In this document: positions 50,885 to 60,191 of the stretch, piece after piece
Layout: each line of letters begins with the position of its first letter
Position numbering within the stretch: position 1 is the first letter of the stretch
Source: Sinomonas sp. ASV322
Lineage (GTDB): Bacteria; Actinomycetota; Actinomycetes; Actinomycetales; Micrococcaceae
Length of the DNA: 64,000 bases
Reading direction: 5' to 3'
Assembly (NCBI RefSeq): GCF_030908245.1
Contig: NZ_JAVFJJ010000013.1
Coordinates: forward strand, 1-64,000
Notes under the pieces: model-generated
Told to the model about the DNA's origin: nothing
Seen by the model: only the letters and a program-made list of their open reading frames with translations
Databases searched by the model: none
Position numbers and translations under genes: made by a program

Positions 50885-51421
50885 TTATTCCCCGCTGGCC
50901 CCCGCCGATTGTCCTCCGGTCCCATTCATTTCGTCTGAGGTGGCAGGTCGGAAATCTCGAAGGACTGCCGCGACGTGCTCGGCGCTCAGCTCGAATCCGA
51001 AGGCCGCCCCGGGATTGAGCACGAGCCCGAGCTCCGTCCCCAGGTTCTGCAGGAGCACAGCACCCTGGGTCGTCACGACGGTGGGCGCATGGTCAAGAAA
51101 GCCCGGCCGGATCCGCGCTCTGTCCGTGAACGCCGCGACGAGGGGCTTGCCCTCGCCATTCGTGAGCACGAGAGGCTCCACGAATTCGGTTTCGCCCGGC
51201 ACCGGCTCGGGAACCAGCAGGCACACAAGGCTGTTCAGGAACGCAAGAACGGATTTCTGCCCGTCGTCGTCCGTGCCCGACGCGGTGGCCGCCTCGAGCG
51301 CCTCCTCGAGCTGGTTGAGCGGCTTCGGGTCGAGGTGCGGAGCGAACGACGACGACGCGCCGCCTCCCGCGTTCTGCTCGGCGGCGCTCTCGGTCGGCTC
51401 GGCCCCCGCCTGCCCGGTCAT
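50885..51421 (-). CDS. SseB-like protein (178 aa)
   Basis: N-terminal Ala/Gly/Ser-rich tail (1-30), then an SseB-type domain: LEEALEAATASGTDDDGQKSVLAFLNSLVCLLVPEPVPG, PLVLTNGEGKPLVAAFTDRARI and LNPGAAFGFELSAEHVAAVL. Role unknown in actinobacteria. Its ATG overlaps the topA stop by 4 nt (ATGA), so it is translated after topA. Confidence 0.75.
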   Translation of the reverse strand: MTGQAGAEPTESAAEQNAGGGASSSFAPHLDPKPLNQLEEALEAATASGTDDDGQKSVLAFLNSLVCLLVPEPVPGETEFVEPLVLTNGEGKPLVAAFTDRARIRPGFLDHAPTVVTTQGAVLLQNLGTELGLVLNPGAAFGFELSAEHVAAVLRDFRPATSDEMNGTGGQSAGASGE

Positions 51422-54216
51422 TTCGCCCTCGCCTTCGCACGGGTGCCGCCGTTCGACGCGCGCCCGGCCGGCCGCTTGGCCGGACCCTTCGCGCGCTTCT
51501 CGGCGAGGAGCTCGATCGCGCGTTCGCGCGTGAGCTCCTCGATCGGGGTGGCGCGCGGAACCGTGATGTTCGTGACGCCGTCGGTGATGTACGGGCCGAA
51601 ACGGCCCTCCTTCACGACGATCGGCTTGCCCGACTCTGGGTCGTCGCCGAACTCCGCGAGAGGCGCCGCGGCCGTGCGCCCGCCGCGCGTCTTGGGCTGC
51701 GCGTAGATCTTGAGCGCGTCCTCGAGGGTGATCGTGAAGATCTCCTCTTCGCTCCCGATGGAACGGGAATCCGTGCCCTTCTTGAGGTACGGGCCGAAGC
51801 GGCCGTTCTGGACCGTGATGACGTTGCCCTCGTCGTCCTTGCCGAGCGCCCTCGGGAGGCTCATGAGGTTGAGGGCGTCCTCGAGCGTGACCGTGTCGAT
51901 CGTCATCGACTTGAAGAGCGACCCCGTGCGCGGCTTGACCTTGACGGGCTTCTTGGGCGGCTTGGGCTTGCCGTTCTTGTAGTACTCGACGGGCTGGGCC
52001 GCGAGCTGCTCGGGGGTCAGCTCGGGGATGACCTCGGTGACGTACGCGCCGTACCGGCCGTTCTTCGCGACCACGGTGTGGCCCGTGAGGGGATCCGCGC
52101 CGAGGACGCGCTCCTCGGGGCCCGCGCTCTCCATGAGCTCGCGCGCCTTGTCCGCCGTGAGCTCGTCAGGGGCGAGATCATCGGGGACATTCGCGCGCTC
52201 GGGCGCCGTGCCCTCGGGGGCTCCCGGCGGGAGGGGCTTCTCGAGGTACGGGCCGTACTTGCCGACGCGCAGGACGATGCCCGGCGCGATCTCGACCGAA
52301 TTGACCTCGCGCGCGTCGATCTCGCCGAGGCCGTTGACGATCGTCGTGAGCCCGGGCTTGCCCTCGACCCCGAAGTAGAACGCGCTCAGCCACGCCGAGC
52401 CGGGCTGCTCGCCGGCCGCGATGCGGTCGAGGTCTTCCTCCATCTCAGCGGTGAAGTCGTAGTCGACGTAGTCGTGGAAGTACTCCTCCAGGAGACGCAC
52501 CACGGAGAAGGCAATCCAGCTCGGCACGAGGGCGTTGCCGCGCGAGCGGACGTAGCCGCGGTCCATGATCGTGGAGATCGTCGCGGCGTAGGTCGACGGT
52601 CGGCCGATCCCGCGCTCCTCGAGCGTCTTGACGAGGGACGCCTCGGTGTACCGCGGGGGCGGGGAGGTCTGGTGCCCGTTTGGGGCGAGCTCGCGGACGT
52701 CGAGCCCTTGGCCCTTCGCGAGGACGGGGAGGCGCCCGCCGTCGTCGGCGCCGCTTCCCTTTCCGGCAGAGCCGTTCTCGGTGTCCTCGCGGACCTCGTC
52801 GCGGCCCTCCTCGTAGGCCGCGAGGAAGCCGCGGAACGTGATGACCGTCCCCGAGGCGGTGAACTCGGCGTCGCGGCCCGCAGCCGCTCCGCTCGTCGCG
52901 ACGGCACCAAGGCGCACGGTCGCGGTCGAGCCCTTGGCGTCCTCCATCTGGGACGCCACGGTGCGCTTCCAGATGAGCTCATAGAGGCGGAACTCGTCGC
53001 CGCGGAGCTGGGTCGAGACCTGGGCCGGCGTACGGAACGAGTCGCCTGCGGGGCGGATGGCCTCGTGGGCCTCCTGGGCATTCTTGGCCTTCGACGCGTA
53101 CACACGCGGCCGCGCCGGCACGAAGTCCGGGCCATACAGCTCCGAGGCCTGACGACGGGCCGCGCTCACGGCCTGATCGCTCAGCGCCGTCGAGTCCGTA
53201 CGCATATAGGTGATGTAGCCGTTCTCGTACAGGCGCTGGGCAACCTGCATCGTGACTCGCGCCGAGAAGCGCAGCTTGCGCGCGGCCTCCTGTTGGAGCG
53301 TCGACGTCGTGAACGGTGCCGCCGGGCGCCGGGTGTAAGGCTTCTCCTCGACGGAACGGACCGCGAACGGGGCGGCCTCGAGGCCCTCCGCTAGCGCGCG
53401 GGCAGCGGCCTCGTCGAGCAGCACCGCGTTCTTCGTGGTGAGCTGGCCCCGGTCATTGAAGTCTCGTCCCGACGCGACCTTCTGGCCGTCCACGGCGGCG
53501 AGGCGGGCCTGGAAGCTCTGGCGCGCGTCGCCGTCGCCCGACCTTCCCTGCGTCAGAGGACCCTGAGGTGCCAGCGTCGCCATGAGGTCCCAGTAGTCGG
53601 CGGCGCGGAAAGCCATGCGCTCACGTTCGCGCTCGACGACGAGGCGAGTCGCGACTGACTGGACGCGGCCTGCCGAGAGGCCGCCCGCGACCTTGCGCCA
53701 CAGCACAGGTGAAATCTCGTAGCCGTAGAGCCGGTCCAGCACGCGACGGGTCTCCTGCGCGTCGACGAGCGACTCGTCAACGTCGCGGAGCTCCGCCATG
53801 GCCCGCTGGATCGCTTCCTTCGTGATCTCGGGGAACGTGAGACGGTGCACGGGCACCTTGGGCTTGAGCACCTCGAGGAGGTGCCACGCGATGGCCTCGC
53901 CCTCGCGATCGCCATCGGTGGCGAGGAAGAGCTCGTCGGCGTCCTTGAGCTTCGCCTTGAGCTCGGCGACCTTCTTCCTCTTGTCGGGCGAGACGACGTA
54001 GTACGGCTCGAAGTTGTGCTCAATGTCTACCGCGAACTTGCCGAGGGAAGTCTTCTTGAGCTCCGCGGGAAGGTCCGACGGCTGCGGCAGGTCCCGGATG
54101 TGGCCCATCGACGCGTCGACCTCGAAGCCGTCGCCCAGATACTGGGCGATGGTCTTGCTCTTGGCCGGCGACTCCACGATCACGAGCTTCTTGCCGGATT
54201 TAGCCTTCGTGGCCAC
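51418..54216 (-). CDS. topA: DNA topoisomerase I (932 aa)
   Basis: Type IA enzyme relaxing negative supercoils. Toprim domain at the start (KLVIVESPAKSKTI; LATDGDREGEAIAWHLLE), active-site Tyr at about 333 in YENGYITYMRTDSTALS, and the central gate domains. The C-terminus lacks zinc fingers and instead has four CRPT-type repeats with GKYGPYLEKPLP, GRYGAYVTEV, GRFGPYLKKG and GRFGPYITDG, followed by a basic Lys/Arg tail, as in other actinobacteria. The GTG at 54216 has AAGGAG 4-5 nt upstream. Leader hairpins precede it. Confidence 0.96.
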   Translation of the reverse strand: MATKAKSGKKLVIVESPAKSKTIAQYLGDGFEVDASMGHIRDLPQPSDLPAELKKTSLGKFAVDIEHNFEPYYVVSPDKRKKVAELKAKLKDADELFLATDGDREGEAIAWHLLEVLKPKVPVHRLTFPEITKEAIQRAMAELRDVDESLVDAQETRRVLDRLYGYEISPVLWRKVAGGLSAGRVQSVATRLVVERERERMAFRAADYWDLMATLAPQGPLTQGRSGDGDARQSFQARLAAVDGQKVASGRDFNDRGQLTTKNAVLLDEAAARALAEGLEAAPFAVRSVEEKPYTRRPAAPFTTSTLQQEAARKLRFSARVTMQVAQRLYENGYITYMRTDSTALSDQAVSAARRQASELYGPDFVPARPRVYASKAKNAQEAHEAIRPAGDSFRTPAQVSTQLRGDEFRLYELIWKRTVASQMEDAKGSTATVRLGAVATSGAAAGRDAEFTASGTVITFRGFLAAYEEGRDEVREDTENGSAGKGSGADDGGRLPVLAKGQGLDVRELAPNGHQTSPPPRYTEASLVKTLEERGIGRPSTYAATISTIMDRGYVRSRGNALVPSWIAFSVVRLLEEYFHDYVDYDFTAEMEEDLDRIAAGEQPGSAWLSAFYFGVEGKPGLTTIVNGLGEIDAREVNSVEIAPGIVLRVGKYGPYLEKPLPPGAPEGTAPERANVPDDLAPDELTADKARELMESAGPEERVLGADPLTGHTVVAKNGRYGAYVTEVIPELTPEQLAAQPVEYYKNGKPKPPKKPVKVKPRTGSLFKSMTIDTVTLEDALNLMSLPRALGKDDEGNVITVQNGRFGPYLKKGTDSRSIGSEEEIFTITLEDALKIYAQPKTRGGRTAAAPLAEFGDDPESGKPIVVKEGRFGPYITDGVTNITVPRATPIEELTRERAIELLAEKRAKGPAKRPAGRASNGGTRAKARAK

Positions 54217-54245
54217 TCTTCTCCTTGAGGACAACAACGGGTGCT

Positions 54246-54293
54246 GGTCGGCCGGCATAGCGGGCCGACCGAAGGCGGGCGGTTCACAACCGC
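54246..54293. promoter_or_regulatory. Hairpins in the topA leader
   Basis: GGTCGGCC (54246-54253) pairs with GGCCGACC (54263-54270), and GCGGTT/AACCGC form a second small stem near 54279-54293. Both lie in the 5' untranslated region of topA. They may be regulatory; nothing else is seen in the 223-bp gap. Confidence 0.4.
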
Positions 54294-54440
54294 CGCGCAA
54301 GTCCATAGTTCACCATACGACGGCTCTGGGCATGCAACTTCCGCCCGCGCTCTGTGGATAACCCCGTCATCCGGGAAAACACGGCTCGGACCATCCCGCC
54401 CCCAACGCCCGGCGAGGGCAGGACAAGTAGGCCCCAGCCC

Positions 54441-55229
54441 TCACGCCGTCGACTCGAGCGGCCGCTCGTCGCCGTCGCTCTCGTGCCCGCCCTCGTGCTC
54501 GTGCTCGCGGGCCACGCTCGTGGTCCCATAGGCGGAGGCCGGGTAGCTCTTGGCTGCCGCAGCGGTCTTCGCCGAGGCGGAGCGGGAGGCTGGCCCGCGG
54601 CCCTCGTGCGCGACCTCGCGGACCTCGGGCAGCATGGACCACAGGACGTACATGCGCTCGGTCTCGGGCGGGGCGGCGCCCTCGCTGCTCTCCTCGGCCT
54701 CGGCCGAGGCCTGATCGAACTCGTCGAGGAGGTCCGACATGCGGCGCTTGAACTCGGCCCGCTGCTCAAGCGTGAGTTTGAGCACATTGCCGGAGACCAT
54801 CATGACGGGCGACTCGTCCGGCTCTCCGCGCCGACGAGCGGCGTCGCGATGCTTGGCGTGGCTCGCGATGCGCTTGCGGAGCGAGTCGAGCTCCATGTCG
54901 ACGATCGCGAGCCCCGGCGTCTGCCCGGTGGTCGCGGTGTCGAGATTGAGGTCGGTGCCAGCCGCCTTCCACCGCCGCTCGCGGCCGTCCCCGTCGTTGG
55001 GTGCATCGACGACGATGCCCCACTTCTTGAGCGCGCGCAGGTGATAGCTCATGGCGCTCGGCGTCAGTCCGGTGAACGCTGCGAGCTCGGTGGCTGTCCA
55101 GCTCTTCTGGCTCGAGTACAGCTCGTTGATCGCGGCGAGGCGGGCACCATGGGCGAGTGCCCGAATGGCCTTGGGGTCCGTGATCCGCACGGGGTTCTCG
55201 GTGCGGGGACTGCGCTTCTTGTCGGTCAT
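54441..55229 (-). CDS. Winged-helix transcriptional regulator (262 aa)
   Basis: ArsR-like HTH: ITDPKAIRALAHGARLAAINELYSSQKSWTATELAAFTGLTPSAMSYHLRALKKWGIV, then a linker, a helical region (LDSLRKRIASHAKHRDAARRRGE; LTLEQRAEFKRRMSDLLDEFDQASAEAEE) and a disordered Ser/Ala/His/Glu-rich tail. The pattern is that of actinobacterial helix-turn-helix proteins with a DUF-type dimer domain. ATG 55229 is used; a longer frame to 55289 lacks signals. Targets unknown. Confidence 0.8.
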   Translation of the reverse strand: MTDKKRSPRTENPVRITDPKAIRALAHGARLAAINELYSSQKSWTATELAAFTGLTPSAMSYHLRALKKWGIVVDAPNDGDGRERRWKAAGTDLNLDTATTGQTPGLAIVDMELDSLRKRIASHAKHRDAARRRGEPDESPVMMVSGNVLKLTLEQRAEFKRRMSDLLDEFDQASAEAEESSEGAAPPETERMYVLWSMLPEVREVAHEGRGPASRSASAKTAAAAKSYPASAYGTTSVAREHEHEGGHESDGDERPLESTA

Positions 55230-55290
55230 GTGCTTCTTACGTTGTGGGGTGGGGCAGTAATTTACGCCACATCCCTCCAAGGATGTCAAA

Positions 55291-57027
55291 CTATGCCTTC
55301 ATAAGGAACCCGTCCTCCGTCAATTCCCGGATCTCTCGCAGCAAACCGTGCGAGAACTCCTCGTCGTCCCGGCCCAGGAGGGCCCCCAACGCCGCAGCAA
55401 TCTGGCCGGCCGCGAGCTCGCCGTCGCACGCGGAGATGAAGCCAGCCTGCTCGGTGCTCAAAAGCGCCGTACGGCGGAAGCCTGCGCCCTGCCGCACCAG
55501 AACGACGCCCGGGTGTTCTGCGCCGGGGCGCTGATGACGTTCCTCGGTCACGTCGTCGGCGATCACGAGATGCACCGCCGCGAACTGGGACGGGCCAAGT
55601 GAATGGAGCCAGTCGGCTCGTTCGACGGCGGCCTGCCAATGCGGGCCGATCGGCTGTTCGATCGGATGCGTGAGGCTCTCGAATCTGTTCAGCCGGGCCT
55701 GGTCGGGCGCCGTCCGGCGGAACCACATCATCCCGAAGCCGATTCCCTCCGTGCCCCTCGACGCGAAATCGTCGAGGTAGGCAGCGTAGGACTTCGCATA
55801 GGCCTCGGGGTCCAGCTGCTCGGACGCGTCCTGAAGCCAGGTCTCGGCGTACTGCTCGGGGCCCACGAGCTCGCGCTGGAGGACCCACGCGTCGAGGCCC
55901 TCCGGCACCCACGAGCGCACCCGGTCATGCCACTCGCCGCCCGCGCGCACCTCCCAATTGCCGAGGAGCTGGGCCGTGCCGCCCTCGGCAAGCGCGTCCC
56001 AGAGGCTCGCCACGAGCCCAGCGACGAGCTGGTCGCCCGGGAGACCGGCGTCGCGGTACGTGAACTGGTCCTCGGCACTCTCGCCCTCCTCGCGGGGCGT
56101 GATGACGAACGGCGGATTCGACACGATGAAGTCGAACCGCTCGCCCGCGACCGGCTCGAGGAGGGAGCCGAGGCGGAGGTCGACGCGGTCATCGAGCTGC
56201 TCGGGGTCGAGGCCGAGCTGCCCGGCGTTCAGCACGAGGTTGAAACGCGTGAACGCGAGGGCGCGCTCGGAGACGTCGGTCGCGACGACACGACGCGCAT
56301 GGCGGAGCAGGTGAAACGTCTGAATGCCGCAGCCGGTGCCGAGGTCGAGTGCCGTCCCGACGGGGCGCCGCGCGGTCGACTGGACGAGCGTCGTCGACGC
56401 GTGCCCGATCCCGAGCACGTGGTCCCTGCGCAGGATTCCGGGGCGCTGATGTGCCGCGAGATCGGACGCGACCCATAGCCGCACTTCGCCGTGGCCAGCC
56501 GCTTCGGCGTCGACCCATGCGTAGGGCCGCAGGTCCACCCGGGCCCGGAGCCGGGCGGGCTCCGTGCCCTCGCGCGCCGGGACTTCTTCCGCGAGCCCGA
56601 GCTCCACGAGTCCAGACGGCCCAATCGTCGGGAGGGCCGCGGCGACCGCGCCTTCGGGCTCGTCGCGCCCCAGGAGGAAGAGGCGCACGACGACGGCGAG
56701 CGCCGCGCGCCGGGCCGCACCGCCGTCGTCTGTCGGCTCGGCGGGCCTCGCCTCAGCAGCGAGCCTGGCCTCACCGGCGCGCCCTGCCTCAGCGGCGCGC
56801 CCTGCCTGAGCGGCGCGCCCTGCCTCAGCGGCGGCCCTGATGGCCCGCTCCGTCGCCACAAGGGCCGGGACGATCTGATCGCGCGAAAGGGCAGCGTGGG
56901 CCGCAGGACCCACAAGCTCCGCGACGTCGTCGACCGTGTAGCCGACCGCCTCGAAATCCGCGGCAAGGCGCCGCAGGAGCGCAAGGTCGCCGGCGCTGGG
57001 GACGTCGACGGCGGTCTCGTGGCCCAT
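55291..57027 (-). CDS. Class I SAM-dependent methyltransferase (578 aa)
   Basis: The C-terminal two thirds carry a methyltransferase-small domain: GTALDLGTGCGIQTFHLLRHARRVVATDVSERALAF (SAM site) and DFIVSNPPFVITPRE with NPPF, as in N5-glutamine or nucleic-acid N-methyltransferases. The N-terminal part (about 1-230) is the DUF7059-like domain seen in actinobacterial homologues. An Ala/Gly/Arg/Glu-rich insertion (residues about 68-95) comes from an 18-bp tandem repeat near 56755-56830. The start is ATG 57027 with AGGAGG 7 nt upstream; a nearer ATG at 57033 is too close. Confidence 0.85.
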   Translation of the reverse strand: MGHETAVDVPSAGDLALLRRLAADFEAVGYTVDDVAELVGPAAHAALSRDQIVPALVATERAIRAAAEAGRAAQAGRAAEAGRAGEARLAAEARPAEPTDDGGAARRAALAVVVRLFLLGRDEPEGAVAAALPTIGPSGLVELGLAEEVPAREGTEPARLRARVDLRPYAWVDAEAAGHGEVRLWVASDLAAHQRPGILRRDHVLGIGHASTTLVQSTARRPVGTALDLGTGCGIQTFHLLRHARRVVATDVSERALAFTRFNLVLNAGQLGLDPEQLDDRVDLRLGSLLEPVAGERFDFIVSNPPFVITPREEGESAEDQFTYRDAGLPGDQLVAGLVASLWDALAEGGTAQLLGNWEVRAGGEWHDRVRSWVPEGLDAWVLQRELVGPEQYAETWLQDASEQLDPEAYAKSYAAYLDDFASRGTEGIGFGMMWFRRTAPDQARLNRFESLTHPIEQPIGPHWQAAVERADWLHSLGPSQFAAVHLVIADDVTEERHQRPGAEHPGVVLVRQGAGFRRTALLSTEQAGFISACDGELAAGQIAAALGALLGRDDEEFSHGLLREIRELTEDGFLMKA

Positions 57028-57144
57028 GGGCATTCCTCCTGGATCAAGGGGTACGGGTGCTGGATGCCACGCTATCGCGAGTGTCAGACACGGAAGCACC
57101 GGCAAGGAGCGCCCTGCGGAACGCCCCAGTGCTTGAATGTCTGC

Positions 57145-57669
57145 ATGGGGGATTCCCGGCGCTCCTCGCATGGCACGGTGGCCATTGCCGTGCTCACGGG
57201 TGCGGCTCTGCTCCTCTCGGGGTGCGCATATGCCTACGATGCGGGGCCGAGGCCAAGCCCCAGCGCCACGCGGGAGACCCTCGGGAGCGCGGCATTCGGT
57301 CCTCTCCTTGATCGGCCGGCCGCCGAAAACTGGGCCGCTGCCGTGTTCGCTCGCGCGCGCGGTCTCGACCCCGGCGAGGGCGCCCACCACGGCGTCGGCA
57401 CGCTGCGGGATTTGCCGGGCGAGGAGACCCTCAACGACGAGTTCTCCGTGCCCCCGGGCGACTACGCGCTGAGTGTCGCGTGCCGGGTGGCTGCCACGAT
57501 CGTGGTGCGGGTCGCCGTCGATCGCCGACCGTGGTTCGCCGAGGCCGTGGAATGCGGCCAGCCGGTCCGGATTCCGTTCACAGTCGAGGCCGGACAAGGC
57601 GTATATCTGCGCTTCGACATGACGTCCGGAGTCCCGTCAAACGTGGCCTATCGCGTCGATCCCGAATGA
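57145..57669 (+). CDS. Putative lipoprotein, first paralogue (174 aa)
   Basis: A signal peptide with lipobox LLLSGCAYAYD (Cys at about 26) is followed by a Pro/Ser-rich region and a compact beta-rich domain (FSVPPGDYALSVACRVAATIVVRVAVD; IPFTVEAGQGVYLRFDM). It shares the GCAYAYD/ACAYSYG start and overall plan with the gene at 57857, so the two are paralogues; function unknown. No strong ribosome site precedes the ATG. It diverges from the methyltransferase. Confidence 0.75.
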   Translation: MGDSRRSSHGTVAIAVLTGAALLLSGCAYAYDAGPRPSPSATRETLGSAAFGPLLDRPAAENWAAAVFARARGLDPGEGAHHGVGTLRDLPGEETLNDEFSVPPGDYALSVACRVAATIVVRVAVDRRPWFAEAVECGQPVRIPFTVEAGQGVYLRFDMTSGVPSNVAYRVDPE

Positions 57670-57714
57670 CCAGCCGGCCTCTGGCGCAAGCCCGTGTGCG
57701 GCGCCGCACGTCGC

Positions 57715-57830
57715 CTCTGGTACCGGCCCCTGTCCGGGCTGACAGGTCGCTGCATCTGGCGCCGGCCCCTGTCCGGGCTGATAGGTCGCTGCATCTGGCG
57801 CCGACCCCTGTCCGGGCGCATGCTCAGAAG
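57715..57830. repeat. Intergenic 39-bp tandem repeat
   Basis: About two and a half units containing GCATCTGGCGCCGGCCCCTG lie between the two lipoprotein genes, ending just before the ribosome site of the second. Confidence 0.85.
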
Positions 57831-57856
57831 GTAAGAAGTGCGCAAGGAGGTGAGCC

Positions 57857-58396
57857 ATGCGCCGCTCGGCCGCGGCTCTCGTCGCCGCCCTCCTCATCGG
57901 CCCTCTGTCCGCGTGCGCCTATTCCTACGGTGACGGCCTGCCCCCGCTCGGAAGCCGCGCCACGCCGTCGTCCCCGCCTGCTCCAAGCGTGAGCCACCCG
58001 CAGTGGGACTCCCTTCCGCCGCCCTCCGGTCCCACCGAAGCCTCGCCCGAGAACTGGTCTCCGGACATGCTCTCCTCGTGGGCGGCAGCGGCTGTTCCGG
58101 ACACGAGCGGCGTCTCGCTCGCGTTCGGCTACGGCATTGCGCTCTCCAACCAGCCCGTCGTGGCCATCGCGACGGTCCCGGCCGGAACCCTCGCCATCGA
58201 ATACGCGTGTCGGGGCGCGGACACCGCTCGCCTCACCCTCTCGGTCGGGGGCACGGCGCTCGTGGATTCCAACTACGTGTGCGGGCGGCTCTGGGTGCGC
58301 GTGATCGTCATCGAAAAGGAATCGGTGGCCGAGGTGCGCTCGGCTCCGTCCGTGGCAGCGCCCGCGGCGTACGCCTTCCGCATCGTCAAGAAATGA
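57857..58396 (+). CDS. Putative lipoprotein, second paralogue (179 aa)
   Basis: Lipobox LSACAYSYG (Cys at about 20), a Pro/Ser-rich stretch (30-70), then a beta-rich domain with [39 protein letters not shown]. The similarity to the previous gene suggests tandem duplication. A strong ribosome site (AGGAGGTGA) lies 3 nt before the ATG. It overlaps the 3' end of trhO on the other strand by 11 bp. Function unknown. Confidence 0.75.
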   Translation: MRRSAAALVAALLIGPLSACAYSYGDGLPPLGSRATPSSPPAPSVSHPQWDSLPPPSGPTEASPENWSPDMLSSWAAAAVPDTSGVSLAFGYGIALSNQPVVAIATVPAGTLAIEYACRGADTARLTLSVGGTALVDSNYVCGRLWVRVIVIEKESVAEVRSAPSVAAPAAYAFRIVKK

Positions 58397-59333
58397 TGAC
58401 GGCGTCCTTCGGGACGGCGCTCTCCGGGATGGCCTCGGCGTCGCCATCGCATCCGCCCGGACAGCGCAGCTCGTCGCCGCTTTCGGCGCAGGACGCGCAG
58501 AACAGCGTGAGCTCACGGCACGCGGGGTTTGCGCAATTGTGGAAGTCGCTCGTCGGGGCGTCGCAGCGGGCACACGAGCCGATCGTCGCGGAGGCGCCGC
58601 TGAATTCAAGGTGCATGCGGCGGTCGAAGACGTAGAGCGAGCCTTCCCAGAGGCCCTTGTCCCCGAACGCCTCGCCGTAGCGCACGATCCCGCCGTCGAG
58701 CTGGTAGACCTCTTGGAAGCCCCGGCTCCGCATGAGCGACGTGAGGACCTCACACCGGACGCCGCCCGTGCAGTACGTCACGACGGGCTTGTCCTTGAGC
58801 TCGTCATACACGCCCGACTCGAGTTCGCGGACGAAATCCCTCGTCGTCTCGACCTCGGGAACAATCGCTCCCTTGAAGCGGCCGATTTTGGCCTCGAACG
58901 CGTTCCGCCCATCGAAGAACACGACGTCGCCGCCCGCGGCACGCTTCGCGTCGACGAGCTCGTGGAGTGCCTCGGGGGTCAGCCGCGCGCCCCCGCCCAC
59001 AACGCCGTCGTCACCGACCTCGAGCTCATCCGGTGCTCCGAAGGAGACGAGTTCGGGACGCACCTTGACGCTCAGGCGCGGGAAGTCCTCGGCCCCGCCT
59101 TCGGACCATTTGACGTCGATCCCACGGAAGCCCGGATACTCCTTGGTCGCCCGCACGTAGCGCTTGACGGCGCCGAGTTCACCGCCCACCGTCGCGTTGA
59201 CACCGTGCCGGGAAATGATGATCCGTCCACGTAATCCGAGGCCCTCGCACAGGGTGCGCTGCCAGAGCCTGACGGCCTCCGGATCGGCCAGCGGAGTGAA
59301 GCAGTAGAAGAGGACGATTCGGTGCAAAGCCAC
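58386..59333 (-). CDS. trhO: tRNA uridine(34) hydroxylase, TrhO family (315 aa)
   Basis: Rhodanese-domain protein of the YceA/TrhO type making 5-hydroxyuridine at the wobble base. N-terminal acylphosphatase-like domain ([37 protein letters not shown]), rhodanese domain with catalytic Cys in [17 protein letters not shown], and a C-terminal Cys-rich tail ([28 protein letters not shown]) likely binding zinc. GTG 59333 is set by TACCCT at 59341-59346 (minus), 7 nt upstream. Divergent from the GNAT gene. Confidence 0.88.
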   Translation of the reverse strand: MALHRIVLFYCFTPLADPEAVRLWQRTLCEGLGLRGRIIISRHGVNATVGGELGAVKRYVRATKEYPGFRGIDVKWSEGGAEDFPRLSVKVRPELVSFGAPDELEVGDDGVVGGGARLTPEALHELVDAKRAAGGDVVFFDGRNAFEAKIGRFKGAIVPEVETTRDFVRELESGVYDELKDKPVVTYCTGGVRCEVLTSLMRSRGFQEVYQLDGGIVRYGEAFGDKGLWEGSLYVFDRRMHLEFSGASATIGSCARCDAPTSDFHNCANPACRELTLFCASCAESGDELRCPGGCDGDAEAIPESAVPKDAVIIS

Positions 59334-59435
59334 GGATTCAAGGGTATCGCCAAGGCCGTCATGCCCCCCTTGGCGGCCGGGTTGCCGGGCGGTGACAGTT
59401 GAGTCACAAGGGTTATCAGAAACCCCGCGTACCGG

Positions 59436-59441
59436 TATGGT
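59436..59441 (+). promoter_or_regulatory. Leaderless -10 box of the GNAT gene
   Basis: TATGGT ends 7 nt before the ATG at 59449; this settles the start against in-frame codons upstream. Confidence 0.5.
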
Positions 59442-59448
59442 CGTGGCT

Positions 59449-60135
59449 ATGGCAGAGGCACAGCTCAAGGAACTTTTGGCCATTTGGGTGGAGGGCTGGG
59501 CCTCGTCACGTCACTATCCAACCCAGACGATCGGCGGCTTTCCGGCGGCCCAGCTGCTCGACCGCAGCGGCGACTGGGTCGCGTTTGCGACCGATCCGAC
59601 GGACGATGATTTCGCCCGGCTCGCGGAGTTCACGGCCGCCAGCCAGGACCGCATCCTGACCATCCTCACGGACGACCACCTGCGCTACCGGACGTTGGCC
59701 GAACGGCACGGCCTCTCCGTGCTCGGGGCCGACCAGGAGCTCATGGTGATGGACTTCGAGGGCAAGGATGTCGAGGAGCCCTGGCTCAACGACGACGAGC
59801 TCAAGCTCACGACCGAGATCGAGGAGCGCGCCGCGACCGTCACCGTCGCCACGCACGACGGCGACCTCGCCGCGAGTGGGCACGTCGCCGTCGCCGACGG
59901 CTTCGCAGTGTTCGACCGGATCGTGACCGAGCCGAACTTCCGGCGCCGCGGCCTCGGCTCGTTCGTCATGCGGGCGCTCACCGCGGCCGTGAGCGAGCAC
60001 GGCGCCGATCAGGGGCTCCTCATCGCCTCGATCGACGGGCAGCACCTGTACCACCACCTCGGCTGGGGCGATGTCTCGGGCGTTCTCATGCTCAAGAACC
60101 CCCTGAACCCCGACGGTCCTTCGCTCAACGACTGA
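59449..60135 (+). CDS. GNAT family N-acetyltransferase (228 aa)
   Basis: The C-terminal half holds the acetyl-CoA site: [22 protein letters not shown] with R-R-x-G-L-G, then [21 protein letters not shown]. The N-terminal half is a family-specific extension with [15 protein letters not shown]. Substrate unknown. Stand-alone, followed 56 bp later by the helicase. Confidence 0.82.
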   Translation: MAEAQLKELLAIWVEGWASSRHYPTQTIGGFPAAQLLDRSGDWVAFATDPTDDDFARLAEFTAASQDRILTILTDDHLRYRTLAERHGLSVLGADQELMVMDFEGKDVEEPWLNDDELKLTTEIEERAATVTVATHDGDLAASGHVAVADGFAVFDRIVTEPNFRRRGLGSFVMRALTAAVSEHGADQGLLIASIDGQHLYHHLGWGDVSGVLMLKNPLNPDGPSLND

Positions 60136-60191
60136 CGAGCGGACGTCGGCCCGGCTCAGCCGGCAGCCTGTTCGGCTGGCAGAATGCTGGG

